A model generated the notes under the pieces. It was not told the origin of the DNA. It ran no database searches and saw only the letters and a program-made list of their open reading frames with translations. 64,000 nucleotides of DNA from Paramecium sonneborni (Eukaryota > Ciliophora > Oligohymenophorea > Peniculida > Parameciidae), in contig CAJJDN010000107.1 of the NCBI GenBank assembly GCA_905182985.1, positions 138,578-202,577 of the forward strand, written 5' to 3'. A program made the position numbers and the translations under genes. This document shows positions 37,067-49,727 of this stretch, piece after piece. Every line of letters starts with the position of its first letter. The stretch's first letter is position 1.

Positions 37067-37500
37067 TCATTCAAAATCTCTACCACAAAGTGGTTCATTT
37101 TCCCAACAAGCAAAATTGCCATTCCATCTACCTAGATTAGCTTCTTTATTTCTACTATTGATGACATAATTTAAATAGGGTTGGGTTCTAAAATAGTAAT
37201 TATTATACTTAGGATTAGTGAATACATGTCCTTCTCTTCTATAATTTTAAAATTCATTTAATGCTATTCCAATAACAATTGCTGCACCACAATACCACAT
37301 TGACATATTACGTATTAAACTAAAATTTTTAATTTTTTCGATTTATACTTTGAAACAATAAGATTTCTGAAAGAAGATCTCCAAATAAAATCAAAAGGGT
37401 TTTATGTGATTCCATGATTGAAATCAATTGGCACTCTATGATTTAATACTCTTCTTGAGAAATTGTATTTTCCAACGAAAAAGTTCGATGATTCACTCAT
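37067..37500 (-). CDS. Small single-pass membrane protein
   Basis: 134 residues with a 29-base intron (37320-37348). A basic N-terminal third (RRVLNHRVPIDFNHG) leads to SMWYCGAAIVIGIALNEF, one transmembrane helix, followed by YRREGHVFTNPKYNNYYFR and a Cys-containing tail (ACWENEPLCGRDFE). The charge pattern resembles accessory subunits of mitochondrial complexes, which is inference only. Confidence 0.6.
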
Positions 37501-37661
37501 TTATTTTTTTAATAAAATAATTAGTTATATATTTTATATAAATTTTAAGACAAAAGACATATATCATAATTTCATGTTAGTGTAACTAAAAATTTAATTA
37601 TTTATGTTTAAGTATAATTAATGTTAGTGTTACTATATATATTAAATATTATATATTATTG

Positions 37662-40600
37662 ATGTATAAAATTAGAAAATATACAGAAGAATATTTGAAA
37701 TATTCAATTGGATATATTTAAATAGCTTTATCATAAGATTATTAAACTTTTTGGATAATAATTGAGTTAATTTCATAAATTCAAAGAATAGCAATGGTTT
37801 TTTTGTTTGAAGAAGTGTTACATATTCTATAAGATAGAAGAAATATAAATATTAATTATGTTTCAGATTATTAGGTATGTAAATTAATATCTAAAACATT
37901 TGTACCAACTATTTTAATGGCTGAAATGTTTTCGAATAATTCCATAATAGCACTTTAAATTATTTTAATTGTTCTCTTATGTTTTCCATTATTGGCAATT
38001 GCAATATTCATTGAATATGAGAAATCTAAATTTGCAACAATTTAGTTTAAATCCCAAGTCGAAGGACCAGATAATTCAAATCGTAAATATTGGATTAATT
38101 TAATTAGTTTCAATTAATCTCTTAAATCGATCTTATAATATGTCTAATTTTATTGAAAATTTCCTTTATCAATAATTAATGGGAAACGATCAAAGATCAT
38201 GGTTAAATGTAGTAAGAAATTTCTTAGCCAAATTATTAAATACTTATCCACATATATTTACTATACCTTTAATGTATTGGAATCTTCTAGTTGTTTTATT
38301 AGTTATATTTGATGTTGAAATTTCAAATAATTAAAGATTATTCATGATTGTATTAGATATTGTGACAACTATTGAAATGATTATATTATGGACATTTTCA
38401 ATGATTGCTTAAAGAAGTTATACAATGTTTGATAATAATCATCTTAGATTATAATAATCTAATTGGTTTAATATATCTTAAGTAGTGAAATTCATACCTA
38501 TTATTATCTAATTCATATACTTTCTTTATTCAGATACTTAATATGATAATAATATATAGATCTTAATTACATCTATTATTTAAGTTAATTTGATTGGAGA
38601 CTTATTAGATTTTTTTATTTCCATTCCTTATATGTTTGAATATAAGCAAAATTTATCATTTTTATGTTTAAGTGCTTCATTAACTATTTCACTTTCTCAT
38701 TAATTTTAATTAACTTAGATATAACTATTTTCTATGTGTCTTATTTGTATACCAATTTTAACTAAAATGATATAAGTTATATTCAATTATCTTCTTTTTA
38801 AAATTTTTGATTAGTAATTATATCTTGAAAAAAAAAAACCAAAAGTATAAAATAGATCAAGTTCTAGAAAATCATAATTTGTTGAAGATGATTTATAACC
38901 ATTTGTTATTGAAAAGGAAATGCAAGAAATTAAAAAATAGTAAATTGATGCATTAAAAAATTAACATTTTAGATACTTTGTTCATTATTTAAGATATATA
39001 TCCTTTTTTAGATTGTCAGATTAATAATAATTAGATAAATATTCTTAAATTGATAATATAAAGAAATCAAATTTCTTGATTAAAATTATAGTATTAATTA
39101 AATTTCATGTTTAAAATTGTTAAAGTGTTTATTGTTATTGTAAAGGATTTAGAGGAGAAAAAAGATAAGTAATTGACAACAGATAAAATAAAGTTGAAAT
39201 GAAAATTTATAATTCCATTAAAGTCAATAATATCTATATTTAAATAGAATTAATTGAAAGATATATTAGATAATTTACAAAATATGTTTTTGAGATAGAA
39301 AATAATGAAAAAAGCCCAAATATATTTCGATTATCATAATTATTATTATATATTTGTGAATCTGAAGAATGCTACTAAGTAATGACATTTATAATGGATT
39401 ATAAATAGAAAAATATAAAAAATACTTCAATGTTAAATGAAGTTACTCTTACATTAATTATTTGTTTAGTTAAACATAAAGTATTATAAAAAATGAAACA
39501 TAATTTAACTTAAGATGAAGTTGAAATAGGAATTAGATATAAAAATTATAGAATTACTGAAATTAGAAGAGATTAGATTTTAAATCATATTTTCTTAAAT
39601 ATTGATTAAAAAATAACATTTATAAAGAATCTTTTAGAACTAAAAATGAATTTTCAATAATTATTTTAATCTCTAAGTTATCATGTATCAAATATGACCA
39701 AAATAAAAAGAGAAATAGAAATCTTCTAGAAATATTCAAATTGTAGAACTTCTATTTTATTAAATATGTTTTATGTTTTAGAAGTATCATGTGATTTTGA
39801 TAAATTTGTTAGATTAAGAAATTCATTAAAAACAAAGAATTTTAAATTTTTTGAATATCCATCAAGAAGTTCGAATGCATAATAATTGTAAGGATATAAA
39901 GTATTATATTTGAAAACTAATTTGGCAAGACATTCAATTAATGGAAAGTTTTATAGAGGTTAGATAATGGATTTTTCAAATAATGCACCTAATTTATTGG
40001 GATATGATCCAAAAGAATTTAAATAAACTATTTAAACAGTTCATTAAATAGTTACTTCAAATTTGGCTTAATATCATGATTAATTATTAGAAATCTTCTT
40101 TTTAACTAATAAACCTCCAATTATTCGTAAAAGAAGACCGTTACTAATGCAAAAGAAACTTAAAGAATTGATATTTTGTGAAATGTATCTTGATCTTTCA
40201 TTTAATATAAGTGATGATGCATTTCCTATTTATTGTTTTCTAAAATAGATTGTTCCATATGGAAAATATGAAANTATTAATTAAATTTCATGTTTAAAAT
40301 TGTTAAAGTGTTTATTGTTATTGTAAAGGATTTAGAGGAGAAAAAAGATAAGTAATTGACAACAGATAAAATAAAGTTGAAATGAAAATTTATAATTCCA
40401 TTAAAGTCAATAATATCTATATTTAAATAGAATTAATTGAAAGATATATTAGATAATTTACAAAATATGTTTTTGAGATAGAAAATAATGAAAAAAGCCC
40501 AAATATATTTCGATTATCATAATTATTATTATATATTTGTGAATCTGAAGAATGCTACTAAGTAATGACATTTATAATGGATTATAAATAGAAAAATATA

Positions 40601-43600
40601 AAAAATACTTCAATGTTAAATGAAGTTACTCTTACATTAATTATTTGTTTAGTTAAACATAAAGTATTATAAAAAATGAAACATAATTTAACTTAAGATG
40701 AAGTTGAAATAGGAATTAGATATAAAAATTATAGAATTACTGAAATTAGAAGAGATTAGATTTTAAATCATATTTTCTTAAATATTGATTAAAAAATAAC
40801 ATTTATAAAGAATCTTTTAGAACTAAAAATGAATTTTCAATAATTATTTTAATCTCTAAGTTATCATGTATCAAATATGACCAAAATAAAAAGAGAAATA
40901 GAAATCTTCTAGAAATATTCAAATTGTAGAACTTCTATTTTATTAAATATGTTTTATGTTTTAGAAGTATCATGTGATTTTGATAAATTTGTTAGATTAA
41001 GAAATTCATTAAAAACAAAGAATTTTAAATTTTTTGAATATCCATCAAGAAGTTCGAATGCATAATAATTGTAAGGATATAAAGTATTATATTTGAAAAC
41101 TAATTTGGCAAGACATTCAATTAATGGAAAGTTTTATAGAGGTTAGATAATGGATTTTTCAAATAATGCACCTAATTTATTGGGATATGATCCAAAAGAA
41201 TTTAAATAAACTATTTAAACAGTTCATTAAATAGTTACTTCAAATTTGGCTTAATATCATGATTAATTATTAGAAATCTTCTTTTTAACTAATAAACCTC
41301 CAATTATTCGTAAAAGAAGACCGTTACTAATGCAAAAGAAACTTAAAGAATTGATATTTTGTGAAATGTATCTTGATCTTTCATTTAATATAAGTGATGA
41401 TGCATTTCCTATTTATTGTTTTCTAAAATAGATTGTTCCATATGGAAAATATGAAAATATTAAAGGACATATTGTAATATCTGATACATTTAAAATTTAA
41501 GGAATATCTAATTTAGCATTAGAATAATTCAAAATTAAAATTAATGATTATTATAATAAAGGTATAGAAGAGATTATTCCTAACTTTTAATATTATGTTG
41601 ATTAATTGTAACATTAATATTCAGTATATTAAGAAGAAGAAATAATCAGAGAAGAGAATGGTTCAATCAGTCATAAATTTGATTATTAATAATAAGAAAG
41701 ATTACTAATACATTTTACAATTGAAGTTGAATAATTAACATTTAATATTCCTAAACTTGAATCTTAATAAGATATTTATTATTCAAATTGTTCAATAACT
41801 ATGTCAATAGGATTTATTCACACTAAAATATATTAGGCCTATTTAATTTCTTTGAAAAAAATTGCTTTGGCAGAAAATTAATCAAATTCCTTATTGTTAG
41901 ATGCTTTTAAAAAAGGAACATCTTAAGCATCTTTAAATCCAATACATTTTGATTCCATTTAAGGTTTAATTGATATTAAAAGTGAAAGTGGAGATATTTC
42001 TGAAGTATAATAACTCGAATATAAATAAAATGATTTAAATAATGTAATAGATTATTAAATGCCTTAAATTTATTCAAATTTTCAAACTCCTTTAGATTCC
42101 AGTAGATTAATACTTACTTCTTAGAGAGGACAGAATGAATAATAATAAATTGATGTTATTGAATCTAACAATAGTTAAATAAATGATAATGAAATAAAAA
42201 ATTTAAATAAAGTTTGGAATAGTTAAAGAACTAATACAAATATTAAATAACCAAAATAATTGAAAGTTCAAAATTAACAAGAGTTTTTTGAAATTAATGC
42301 AAAGCATCAAAAACTATCTGAAATGGAATTATTAGATGAAGCATCTTTTAATTAAATTGGAATTAACAAGATACCTTAAACAGATTCACAATATTAATAA
42401 AATGGTAATAAAGATATTTCATCATTAATGTAAAAATCTTAATTATATAATAAATTTTCAAGTAAAAGTAACATTCCAAAACTAATCAAATTAATTTTAG
42501 CTGTAGATGTTTTTAATTTAATAATTATTTTACTTCTATCTCATATCTTTCATTTTTTGTATATACAAAATATGAATAATAATAAAGAAATTTTAGAAGT
42601 TTTCGGCCCTTTTACAACTGCAGATTTAATTAGAAATAGTTTATTAGGTCTTGGACACTTATATAATTCTTAAAATATTACTTTATAGAATGAAACTACA
42701 CAATTGATTACAGAAAATATAAATCATAGATTTGTTATATTTTAAGAAGTTTCACAAAAAATTATTGTTACTTCTACATTATCAGAAGTTAAAATAAATT
42801 TATATGACTATTTTTAAAAGGAATCATAAGAAGTTAGTGCATGGACTCAAATATTTTAAATATGGTATTAGATGAATATTTTTAAAGATTTTGATCCTTA
42901 AAATTAAAAATACATGGAAGAATTCCATAAAACTATACATATAATACTTAATTCATTTTTTGATTACATAGAATAATATGAATCAATAACTGAAGAATTT
43001 AGTTTTAAAATTAGGAGAAATTTAAATGATATTGTTTCATTTTATTAGAGTGTAATTTCTTTTATTGCTTTAACTATAGAAGTTTTGGTAATATTATGTT
43101 ATTCTTTTGCTTATATGCATTTTTTTCGTCTTAAAAGAAGGATTCTTAGAAGTTCTGAATAAATATAAATTTAATCATTAGAAGCTGAAAAAATAAGGTT
43201 ATCAAATTTATTATACTTTTATAAAAATGCTAGTGAATTAAATTTATATAAATTTTAATTTAATTTCAAAAATAAATTAAGGTAAGAAAAATTAAATTAA
43301 TCATCTTATCAAAATTTGAAATTTACCAATTATACAAAAACTGATTCTAAAAAATAGTTTAAAATATAGGAATAATAATATTCTTGTCTACAACATCCTT
43401 TTGTATTATATCCTTTGATTGGAATATTCCTATTTTGTTTTTATTTAAATTATTCTCTTATAACAAATTAATAATAAATTGAAATATATACAAAAAAATT
43501 AAATTAATTCTCTGTTTATATAAATTATTGTTAAGAAGTAACTGAAATATTTTATTGTGATTATATAGTTTAAATTTAAGATAAATTAAAAGAAATTGAA

Positions 43601-44191
43601 ATTACTGATAAATTATTGGATCTTTATAAAGATAAAGTTCAAGAATCCTATGAAGAATTCTTGTAATATGATGAATAGTTTAAATATGGTTATTCTGATT
43701 AGTCTTTAAATGTTTTAGCTGAACTGTTACAAAATACTTGTTCAGTTATAGAAAATTAATTATGTAATACTATTTTAAATGGAAAATTGACAGAAGGACC
43801 AATGTATTCTATTTAATATTATTCTAATATGGTAAGAGATGATATAAATTCAAAATTTAATACAACAAAAAAATTCACAAGAGATGATTTGATAGGAATA
43901 AACTTTATATCCTAAAGTTTGGAGAATTTATTTATACAAATGAAAAATTAATTATAAGATGAGATTCAAATATAATTAGATAAGAAATTCAGTTATTTTT
44001 TACTTTTTGAGATGGTAACATTTTTTATCTACTTTTTTTAATTAATTTTTATATTTAGATTATTGAATTCAAAGTTTTTTGTGTGTAGATAACTTCCATA
44101 TATATTGCCACCATAATCAATTTATGGAGAAGACAGCTTTCTAAAATCTTTATAATATATTGAAAAAATATATAATAATATTTTGTAATGA
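37662..44191 (+). CDS. TmcB-like giant polytopic membrane protein with PAS-like segment (split by assembly duplication)
   Basis: Ciliate TmcB-type protein: multiple N-terminal helices (IIALQIILIVLLCFPLLAIA; MYWNLLVVLLVIF; IYFLYS), a Cys-rich motif (QNCQSVYCYCKGFRG), then a PAS-like segment (IMDFSNNAPNLLGYDP), a long cytosolic region and C-terminal helices (LIKLILAVDVFNLIIIL; FIALTIEVLVILCYSF; LFEMVTFFIYFFQ). One 25-base intron (38087-38111). The window contains bases 39092-40273 twice, joined by an N at 40274, which puts the second copy out of frame. Removing one copy plus the N leaves exactly 1,773 codons and a continuous frame. TmcB proteins are abundant in ciliates; function is unproven, signalling is inferred from PAS. 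Confidence 0.8.
39092..40273. repeat. First copy of a 1,182-base perfect direct repeat (contig overlap)
   Basis: Every stretch I compared between this and 40275-41456 is identical, with constant offset 1,183. It ends at the single N. See the finding: most simply an unmerged overlap of two contigs inside the TmcB-like gene. Confidence 0.9.
40274..40274. other. Single-N assembly join
   Basis: One ambiguous base sits exactly between two identical 1,182-base blocks, the signature of a scaffolder joining overlapping contigs without merging them. Confidence 0.9.
40275..41456. repeat. Second copy of the 1,182-base perfect direct repeat
   Basis: Begins right after the N with the same bases as 39092 onward and continues without a break into the 3' half of the TmcB-like gene, so this copy and its downstream sequence belong to the second contig. 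Confidence 0.9.
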
Positions 44192-44250
44192 TTAATTATG
44201 TAATAATTATTTATATATTCAATGTAACATTTGATTAAATTGATGTAAAA

Positions 44251-44940
44251 TCAGTTTAGTATCTTTTATAAGACTTCTAATTCAGTGTAGATATAAATAG
44301 GCTATTTAGATTTGATAATTAATTTTCTTCCATTTTTTTGTTGCATACATAGATCATTGTCAAAAACTTACACAGAAAAAGCAAAAACAGGAGTAAAAAG
44401 GATAGATTCAGACTCCAACTTAATTTATTAATTTCTTTGAATGAGTTATTTATACATCATATAAGTGAGAGTAGCTTTTGTAAGTTTTCTTCTTTTTTCT
44501 TTAAGTATTTCTAATTTACTTCGAACTTACTCTTTTTAAAAATTAACAACTTCTTTGTTCTTTTATTCATGAAATGATATTTATTTCTTATCTTTTTCAA
44601 GAACTCCCATAGCAACCATAACATTAATAGCATCATATACACGTCTTTTAAGATTCTGTATCTCTTTTCTTCTTTCAGTAGTATGAATTTTTTATAGTTC
44701 ATTCTACAATTTTTCAATAAGAATGTTTGCTAGTATTTTGTAAGTAGTGCTTTTTAATTCTTTCACAAGTGTTTTAATTTAATAACTCAGTCCTTTAAGA
44801 CTCCAAAAAGATTTACTTTTTAGTTTTTCCGATTCTGAAGTCTCTGTTATAATAAATTCTGAATCAGATTATTATTTAGAGGAATCTGATTGCATTTCTT
44901 CATCAACACACTTCGATAACCTTCTTTAAGTTCTTTTCAT
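44251..44940 (-). CDS. DP (dimerisation partner) subunit of the E2F/DP transcription factor
   Basis: 229 residues, no intron. DNA-binding winged helix: FWSLKGLSYQIKTLVKEL, YKILANILIEKL, then KRRVYDAINVMVAMGVLEKD, which carries the invariant RRVYD recognition motif and the DP-type spacing. The dimerisation coiled coil follows (KEQVRSKLEILKEKRRKL, then TLTYMMYKQLIQRNQQ, close to the human DP LVQRN segment), then the marked-box-like end (FTPVFAFSVQVFDND; IYTELEVLQKIL). DP pairs with E2F to drive G1/S genes. Acidic, Ser-rich N-terminus lacks an obvious long extension. Very compact compared with animal DP (~400). No E2F partner is in the window. Confidence 0.85.
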
Positions 44941-44988
44941 TTATTAATAGAATAGAGTATATTATAAATTAATAATTTTATTAATTAA
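44941..44988. promoter_or_regulatory. 48-base divergent intergenic region
   Basis: Smallest divergent spacing seen in the window: 48 AT-rich bases between the ATG of the DP factor and the ATG of the next plus-strand gene. A cell-cycle regulator shares a promoter with an unknown gene. No motif recognised. Confidence 0.4.
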
Positions 44989-46428
44989 ATGGATAATTAA
45001 TTAAATCGATCGAATACAGTTAATATTGATATAAGTTGTAAGTTTTATTAAATTATAGAAAAGCATACAAAATAGCATCAACTCTTGATACAATTAAGGA
45101 AGCATAATTAGAAAGAAAGAGAAATAGATCAAAACGAAGGTTTCATGCAGCATCGTTTCATTTTGGGAATGGTGTTTAAAATAATATAGAAAAAGGAGAA
45201 AAATAAAGATAAGAAGAGCATTCATTAGATCAAATAAGAAGAAATTATGTATAAAAAATGAAAGCATTTCCTAAAATTGATGCATATAAGCATCTTAAAG
45301 GTTATTTACAATTGTAGGATTAAGAAGTAAAAAGAATTAAAAATAACTCTAATTAATTATCTTTTGGAACTTTATACCCTTAAAATGAATAAGAAGAGAA
45401 TTAATTGTCAAACTTTCTTGTTGGGACATCACCAATTAGAAGAAATTATTCAAATAATCGTTATATCTAAGAAAGTCCTGCTAGATTTTTATAGAATTAA
45501 GCTATACCAAATTTAGATGAATATTTGAGAGATCGAAAAGTTCGTAAATTGATTAGATAAACAATTACAAAAAAAGAAGTAGTTTTGTATCTATAAATGA
45601 ATTTTAGCAACTTGAATAATAAATTCAGGATCTAGAAAATAAAAAGTTTAAATTGCATGAAAAGACCTAGGATCCTAGAAACCTTAGTTTAAATGAGTTA
45701 ATTGAAAAATAAGTTCATAAATATATCCCTTATAAATTTGATGCTAAAGTTGATACTCGTAAATTGTATAATTTTATTTTGATATTTTTAGAAATACAGA
45801 AAAAGTAGTTAAATCTACAGAAGAAGTTCCAATGACTATGTTAAAAGAAAAGTTGTTAACTGATAATATTAAGACAAATGGAGAAATGTTTAGCAGTATC
45901 AATCCTTTGTAATTGTAATTATACTCGATTACAGATAAGATTTTATAATTTCATAAATCTAAATGTAATTTATTTAATATTAAAGAAAAGTTCAATTCTG
46001 AAATGATTAAATCTTTATAAAAAAGTGATCATAATAGGAGATAGACCTTATTTCATAAACATATGGTTTATCATTAAGAATAATAATATGCTAGTAGTTA
46101 AAAAGATTTATTTTATGTTTAATAAGAGTTAATGACAAATTTGAATGAAAGAATAAATTATAATGAAAATTTAACTAAGAAATTTTAAAAATTAATCACA
46201 ATTTTGAGAGATGGTCAAATAGAATTAGAAGATGATGATTTATCTATTCTAAATGATCTTCGATATATAATTCTTAAAGGTAGAAATTTAAGTGATGAGG
46301 ATTTTCTTGAATTATTAAGATTAAGAAACTTTACAATTTCTTAGAGTTGTTTAGAATTAATAGTTAATCATCTCTTTCCAAATAGCAAAAATGATATTAT
46401 AAGAGAGTATAATCAAAATCATTGTTGA
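44989..46428 (+). CDS. Hypothetical basic/coiled-coil protein
   Basis: 456 residues with three introns (45042-45058, 45582-45607, 45766-45791). The first intron is only 17 bases; it is the only GT..AG removal I found that joins MDNQLNRSNTVNIDIS to the downstream frame. Basic N-terminus (LERKRNRSKRRFHAASF), Gln-rich middle with coiled coil (QLEQQIQDLENKKFKLHE), and a helical C-terminus with Asp/Glu cluster (DGQIELEDDDLSILNDL) resembling calmodulin- or centrin-binding helices. No family recognised. Confidence 0.7.
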
Positions 46429-46455
46429 ATAAATTATTTATAGATATTTATTCAA

Positions 46456-47956
46456 TCAAAAATTATTAGTTTTTAAATTCTAATCCAAATCTGGTTAGGA
46501 ACTAACTTTATCTCTTAAAAACTAATAATTATTCATTTATCGAAAATGATTACCTGGAAGAGTTGCACAATTATTTATAAGTATTTTAAATATCTATAAA
46601 ATTTTAATTTAAATATTTATACCTTAACACATTCTAAATTTTCTTCTCCCATTAAGTTTGCCATGAATTCTTTTTAATCTAATAATTAAATTGGATTTTA
46701 AGATTCCTCTAAAATTTAGCGAACATCTAAGAATTTGGATTCACCAAGTTTTTTCTTTAAAAAATCTGCCAATAATAAATTTCTATTAGGTGATGTAGGT
46801 GTTTTAGGATTAAATAATTATTTAGCAAATTATGTTTAAGGTTCATGTGATTATTATTATTAATCTTCCTTCTCAATTAAATCAGTATCTATAGAAATGA
46901 CTTTCTTTGTCATTGGTTTTTTGATATTTGATTGTATTTATTCCGAGAATAGATTTTTAAATAATAAAGATTATGATTTATTTTAAGGAGTAAAGATAGG
47001 TTTATGCATTTATTTAATATTATTTTAAGTTTATTCTGATTATGTATTATCTATTTATTTAAGCATACCGATTAATCTTTATTTATATAATTAAGAGAAT
47101 TTAATTCTCTCTTTTTTAATTTCAGGAATGTCTAATATTTATTAGATTTCTGGTCTGTCTTAAGGATTCTTTTATAAACATTTATTAATTATATCTTAAT
47201 AAAAAAATGGAAATCCTTCTGGTAATTTTGGAGTTTCACTTAAAATAATATTCTTGAACACTTCAGGTAAAGATTCTCCTTTAAATGGTTTTTGTTTAGT
47301 GCATAATTCATATAAGAAACATCCCAATCCCCAAATATCACTTTTTGTATTATATGGTTTTGATTCACAAATTTCAGGTGACAAATAATAAGGAGTGCCT
47401 CATATAATCAATTTATAATTCTATACCTAATTATGTTAGATTTAATGATGCATCTAACTTTTTAGAAATACTAAAATCTCCTAATTTGATCTAGAAATCT
47501 ATTCATAATTTATACTATGCCATCTTTAGTCAAAAAAACATTTTTCATTTTTATATCCTTATGTACAATGTTCATTGAATGTAAGTATTACACTGCTTAA
47601 CACAACTATGTAAACCAATTTAATATGTTTGATGGATTATTTTTCGTATAAATTTACAAATCATCTACATTTTACATATTTTTTTGAAATACAATTCTCT
47701 GCAAATTCCATTAAAATGCATAATTAATCATTCTACACAAATGAATTATAGTATTTTATTATATTTGGATGTTTCAAAACTTTTAACAATGTAACTTCAT
47801 TTGTTGGGTCAACACTCTAAAATTACAAATCGATTAACTTGAGGGCAAATTTCTTTTGTTTTCTCAATCCTATACCTATCCTTTATTGTCTTCGACTAGC
47901 CAAACATCACCAAAATTACCCTTTCCAATCATTTTTATTCTTGTATACTTATCCAT
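46456..47956 (-). CDS. NEK-like protein kinase with DFS in place of DFG
   Basis: 455 residues, five introns (47853-47875, 47665-47692, 47491-47515, 47399-47426, 46594-46622). Kinase core: Gly-rich loop GKGNFG (11-16), ATP-anchoring Lys32 in FALKLI, Glu46, catalytic loop VHKDIKMKN (Asp117 kept, Arg replaced by Lys), then LGDFSISK at 133-140, where the usual DFG Gly is Ser, and [12 protein letters not shown] for APE. This is closest to the NIMA-related (NEK) group, many members of which act in cilia and mitosis. The C-terminal ~200 residues are Gln/Ser-rich. Metal-binding Asp of DF-x is present, so activity is possible. Confidence 0.85.
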
Positions 47957-48168
47957 TAGACACTTATTTTATTATTATTATTTATCAAATTTTAACTTAT
48001 ACAAAATCATCTCTTATTTCATTAATATATAATATCATTATTAATCTAATATTTAAAGCTAATTTAATACAATCAACTAATTATTCTATTATGATTTCTT
48101 TAAGATTTAATTTTACTTATAATATATATTCCAAATTCATTAAAAAGTCTCTCAATAATTTATAATTT

Positions 48169-49508
48169 ATGATATATATTATTTTATATCTAATCTCTGT
48201 AAAAGCATAAATCACATTTGATTCAGGATTATATGTTGTTTTTTCAGAATCTCAAAATTGTCAATAGACTGAATAATAGTAATGCAATATTTAAATCTAT
48301 AAAGAGCTATTATATAATTTAATGGAGAATTTAATGTTGCTCCTTAAGTATTTATAGGGTTAGAACATTTCAATTTTGATATTGGAACTGATTATAGACT
48401 TTAAATAACAACAATTACAACAACTAGTATATTATATTATTATTAAATATAGATTTTTAAGTAATCACAGAGTGTCCAAATACTTAAATAGTATCTGAAA
48501 TTTAATTCTATTGGTATGCTATAAACGACTAAAGAATTTAAGTTATAAATAACTTTAATATGTTGTCTCCTTAAAATAAAACATTTAATCATGAAAATGT
48601 AAATGCAATATCTGGAATATTATCTATTACAAGTTTGGGAATAGAAGGAAATGTAGATTTTTAACTAGTTGTAATTTATCTAAATTTAATTCGAAGTTTT
48701 CATATATTAATTAAACTTAAGTGGCTGTCAATATTACAAATGTTGCAAATAATTTTATAAACTTAAAATAAATTGGATACTAAATCATTTTAGGAACTGA
48801 TGAAGCAATCTAAATTCCTTTAACTTAACATCTTACAAGTAATTACACTAGTGGAATATTAACATAATAGCCAAATAGATGGTTATACTTAAGTTTTGTT
48901 GGATTTAATATGGCAAGTAATGTAAAATAAAAAGTATAAAGAACGTCTGTTAGTGTATCATATACAGTAGAGACATGTAATTAGAATCTTATAAAATTAT
49001 AGTTGATCTAGCATCTTTTGTTGCTTGTTATCATTATCGATCATGGTTAGCTTATAAATTTACAAAAGTGTATAAAGCTTTTGAAAGTTAGGGTATTAGA
49101 TTTTCTTAAACTTATGATAAGGAAGTTTCTACCTAACCTTAATTTTAAATAGATATAACTGAACTACCTCTTTCGCTCTCTCTTAATTCAGAAACATAGA
49201 AAATACTAAATACCACTACAAATTAATTAAATTTCAAAATTGTTGTGAGATGCACTTAATCAAAAAAAATTGTTAGTTAATTCTTAAAATGCCAAGATTG
49301 TCCATCTAATAAATATTATAAATTTACTCATTATTGTCATGGATAGATTGATTAAGTCATTTATTATACAAAATATGTAACTTCCTTATCAGTTTATAAG
49401 GAATTAACTTTTAACTTAGCTACTGATATTTTTACTATTAAATAAATACTTTACAATCAAATAAAAATAACCTAAATAATTTTAGATATTTCAATAGTGA
49501 ATTAATGA
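48169..49508 (+). CDS. Secreted H-type-lectin domain protein
   Basis: 410 residues with four introns (48279-48304, 48427-48452, 48668-48696, 48977-49002). Signal peptide MIYIILYLISVKA, then one or two H-type lectin (discoidin I / Helix pomatia agglutinin-type) modules: PQVFIGLEHFNFDIGTDY, RFQVITECPNTQI, FYWYAIN, then a second unit with QTQVAVNITNVANNF and GILTQQPNRWLYLSFVGF. A Cys-containing C-terminus (VVRCTQSKK; CQDCPSNKYYKFTHYCHG) suggests disulfides. H-type lectins bind sugars in extracellular spaces; Paramecium encodes large families of such secreted proteins. Substrate unknown. Confidence 0.75.
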
Positions 49509-49727
49509 ATTATTATTTTAACATAAGTTTATAGGTTTTATAATTTTTTGTTATCTTCAATAAAGTTCTTAAACATAAATGTAAAATATAACTATTTAAA
49601 TTTTTTCTATACAGAAAAACTTAGATAATATGATTGAAAGGCAGATTATATTATCAAGAAAATTATTTAATTTATTTATAGATTATTTTTTTGTTAAGAT
49701 ATTATAAGAATTATGAATAATTTTCAA

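Noticed and set aside
39092..41456. Tandem duplication of an internal segment of a membrane protein as a biological event
   Set aside because: Perfect identity, a single N at the boundary and frame restoration after collapse point to assembly artefact; a second identical case exists in the window.
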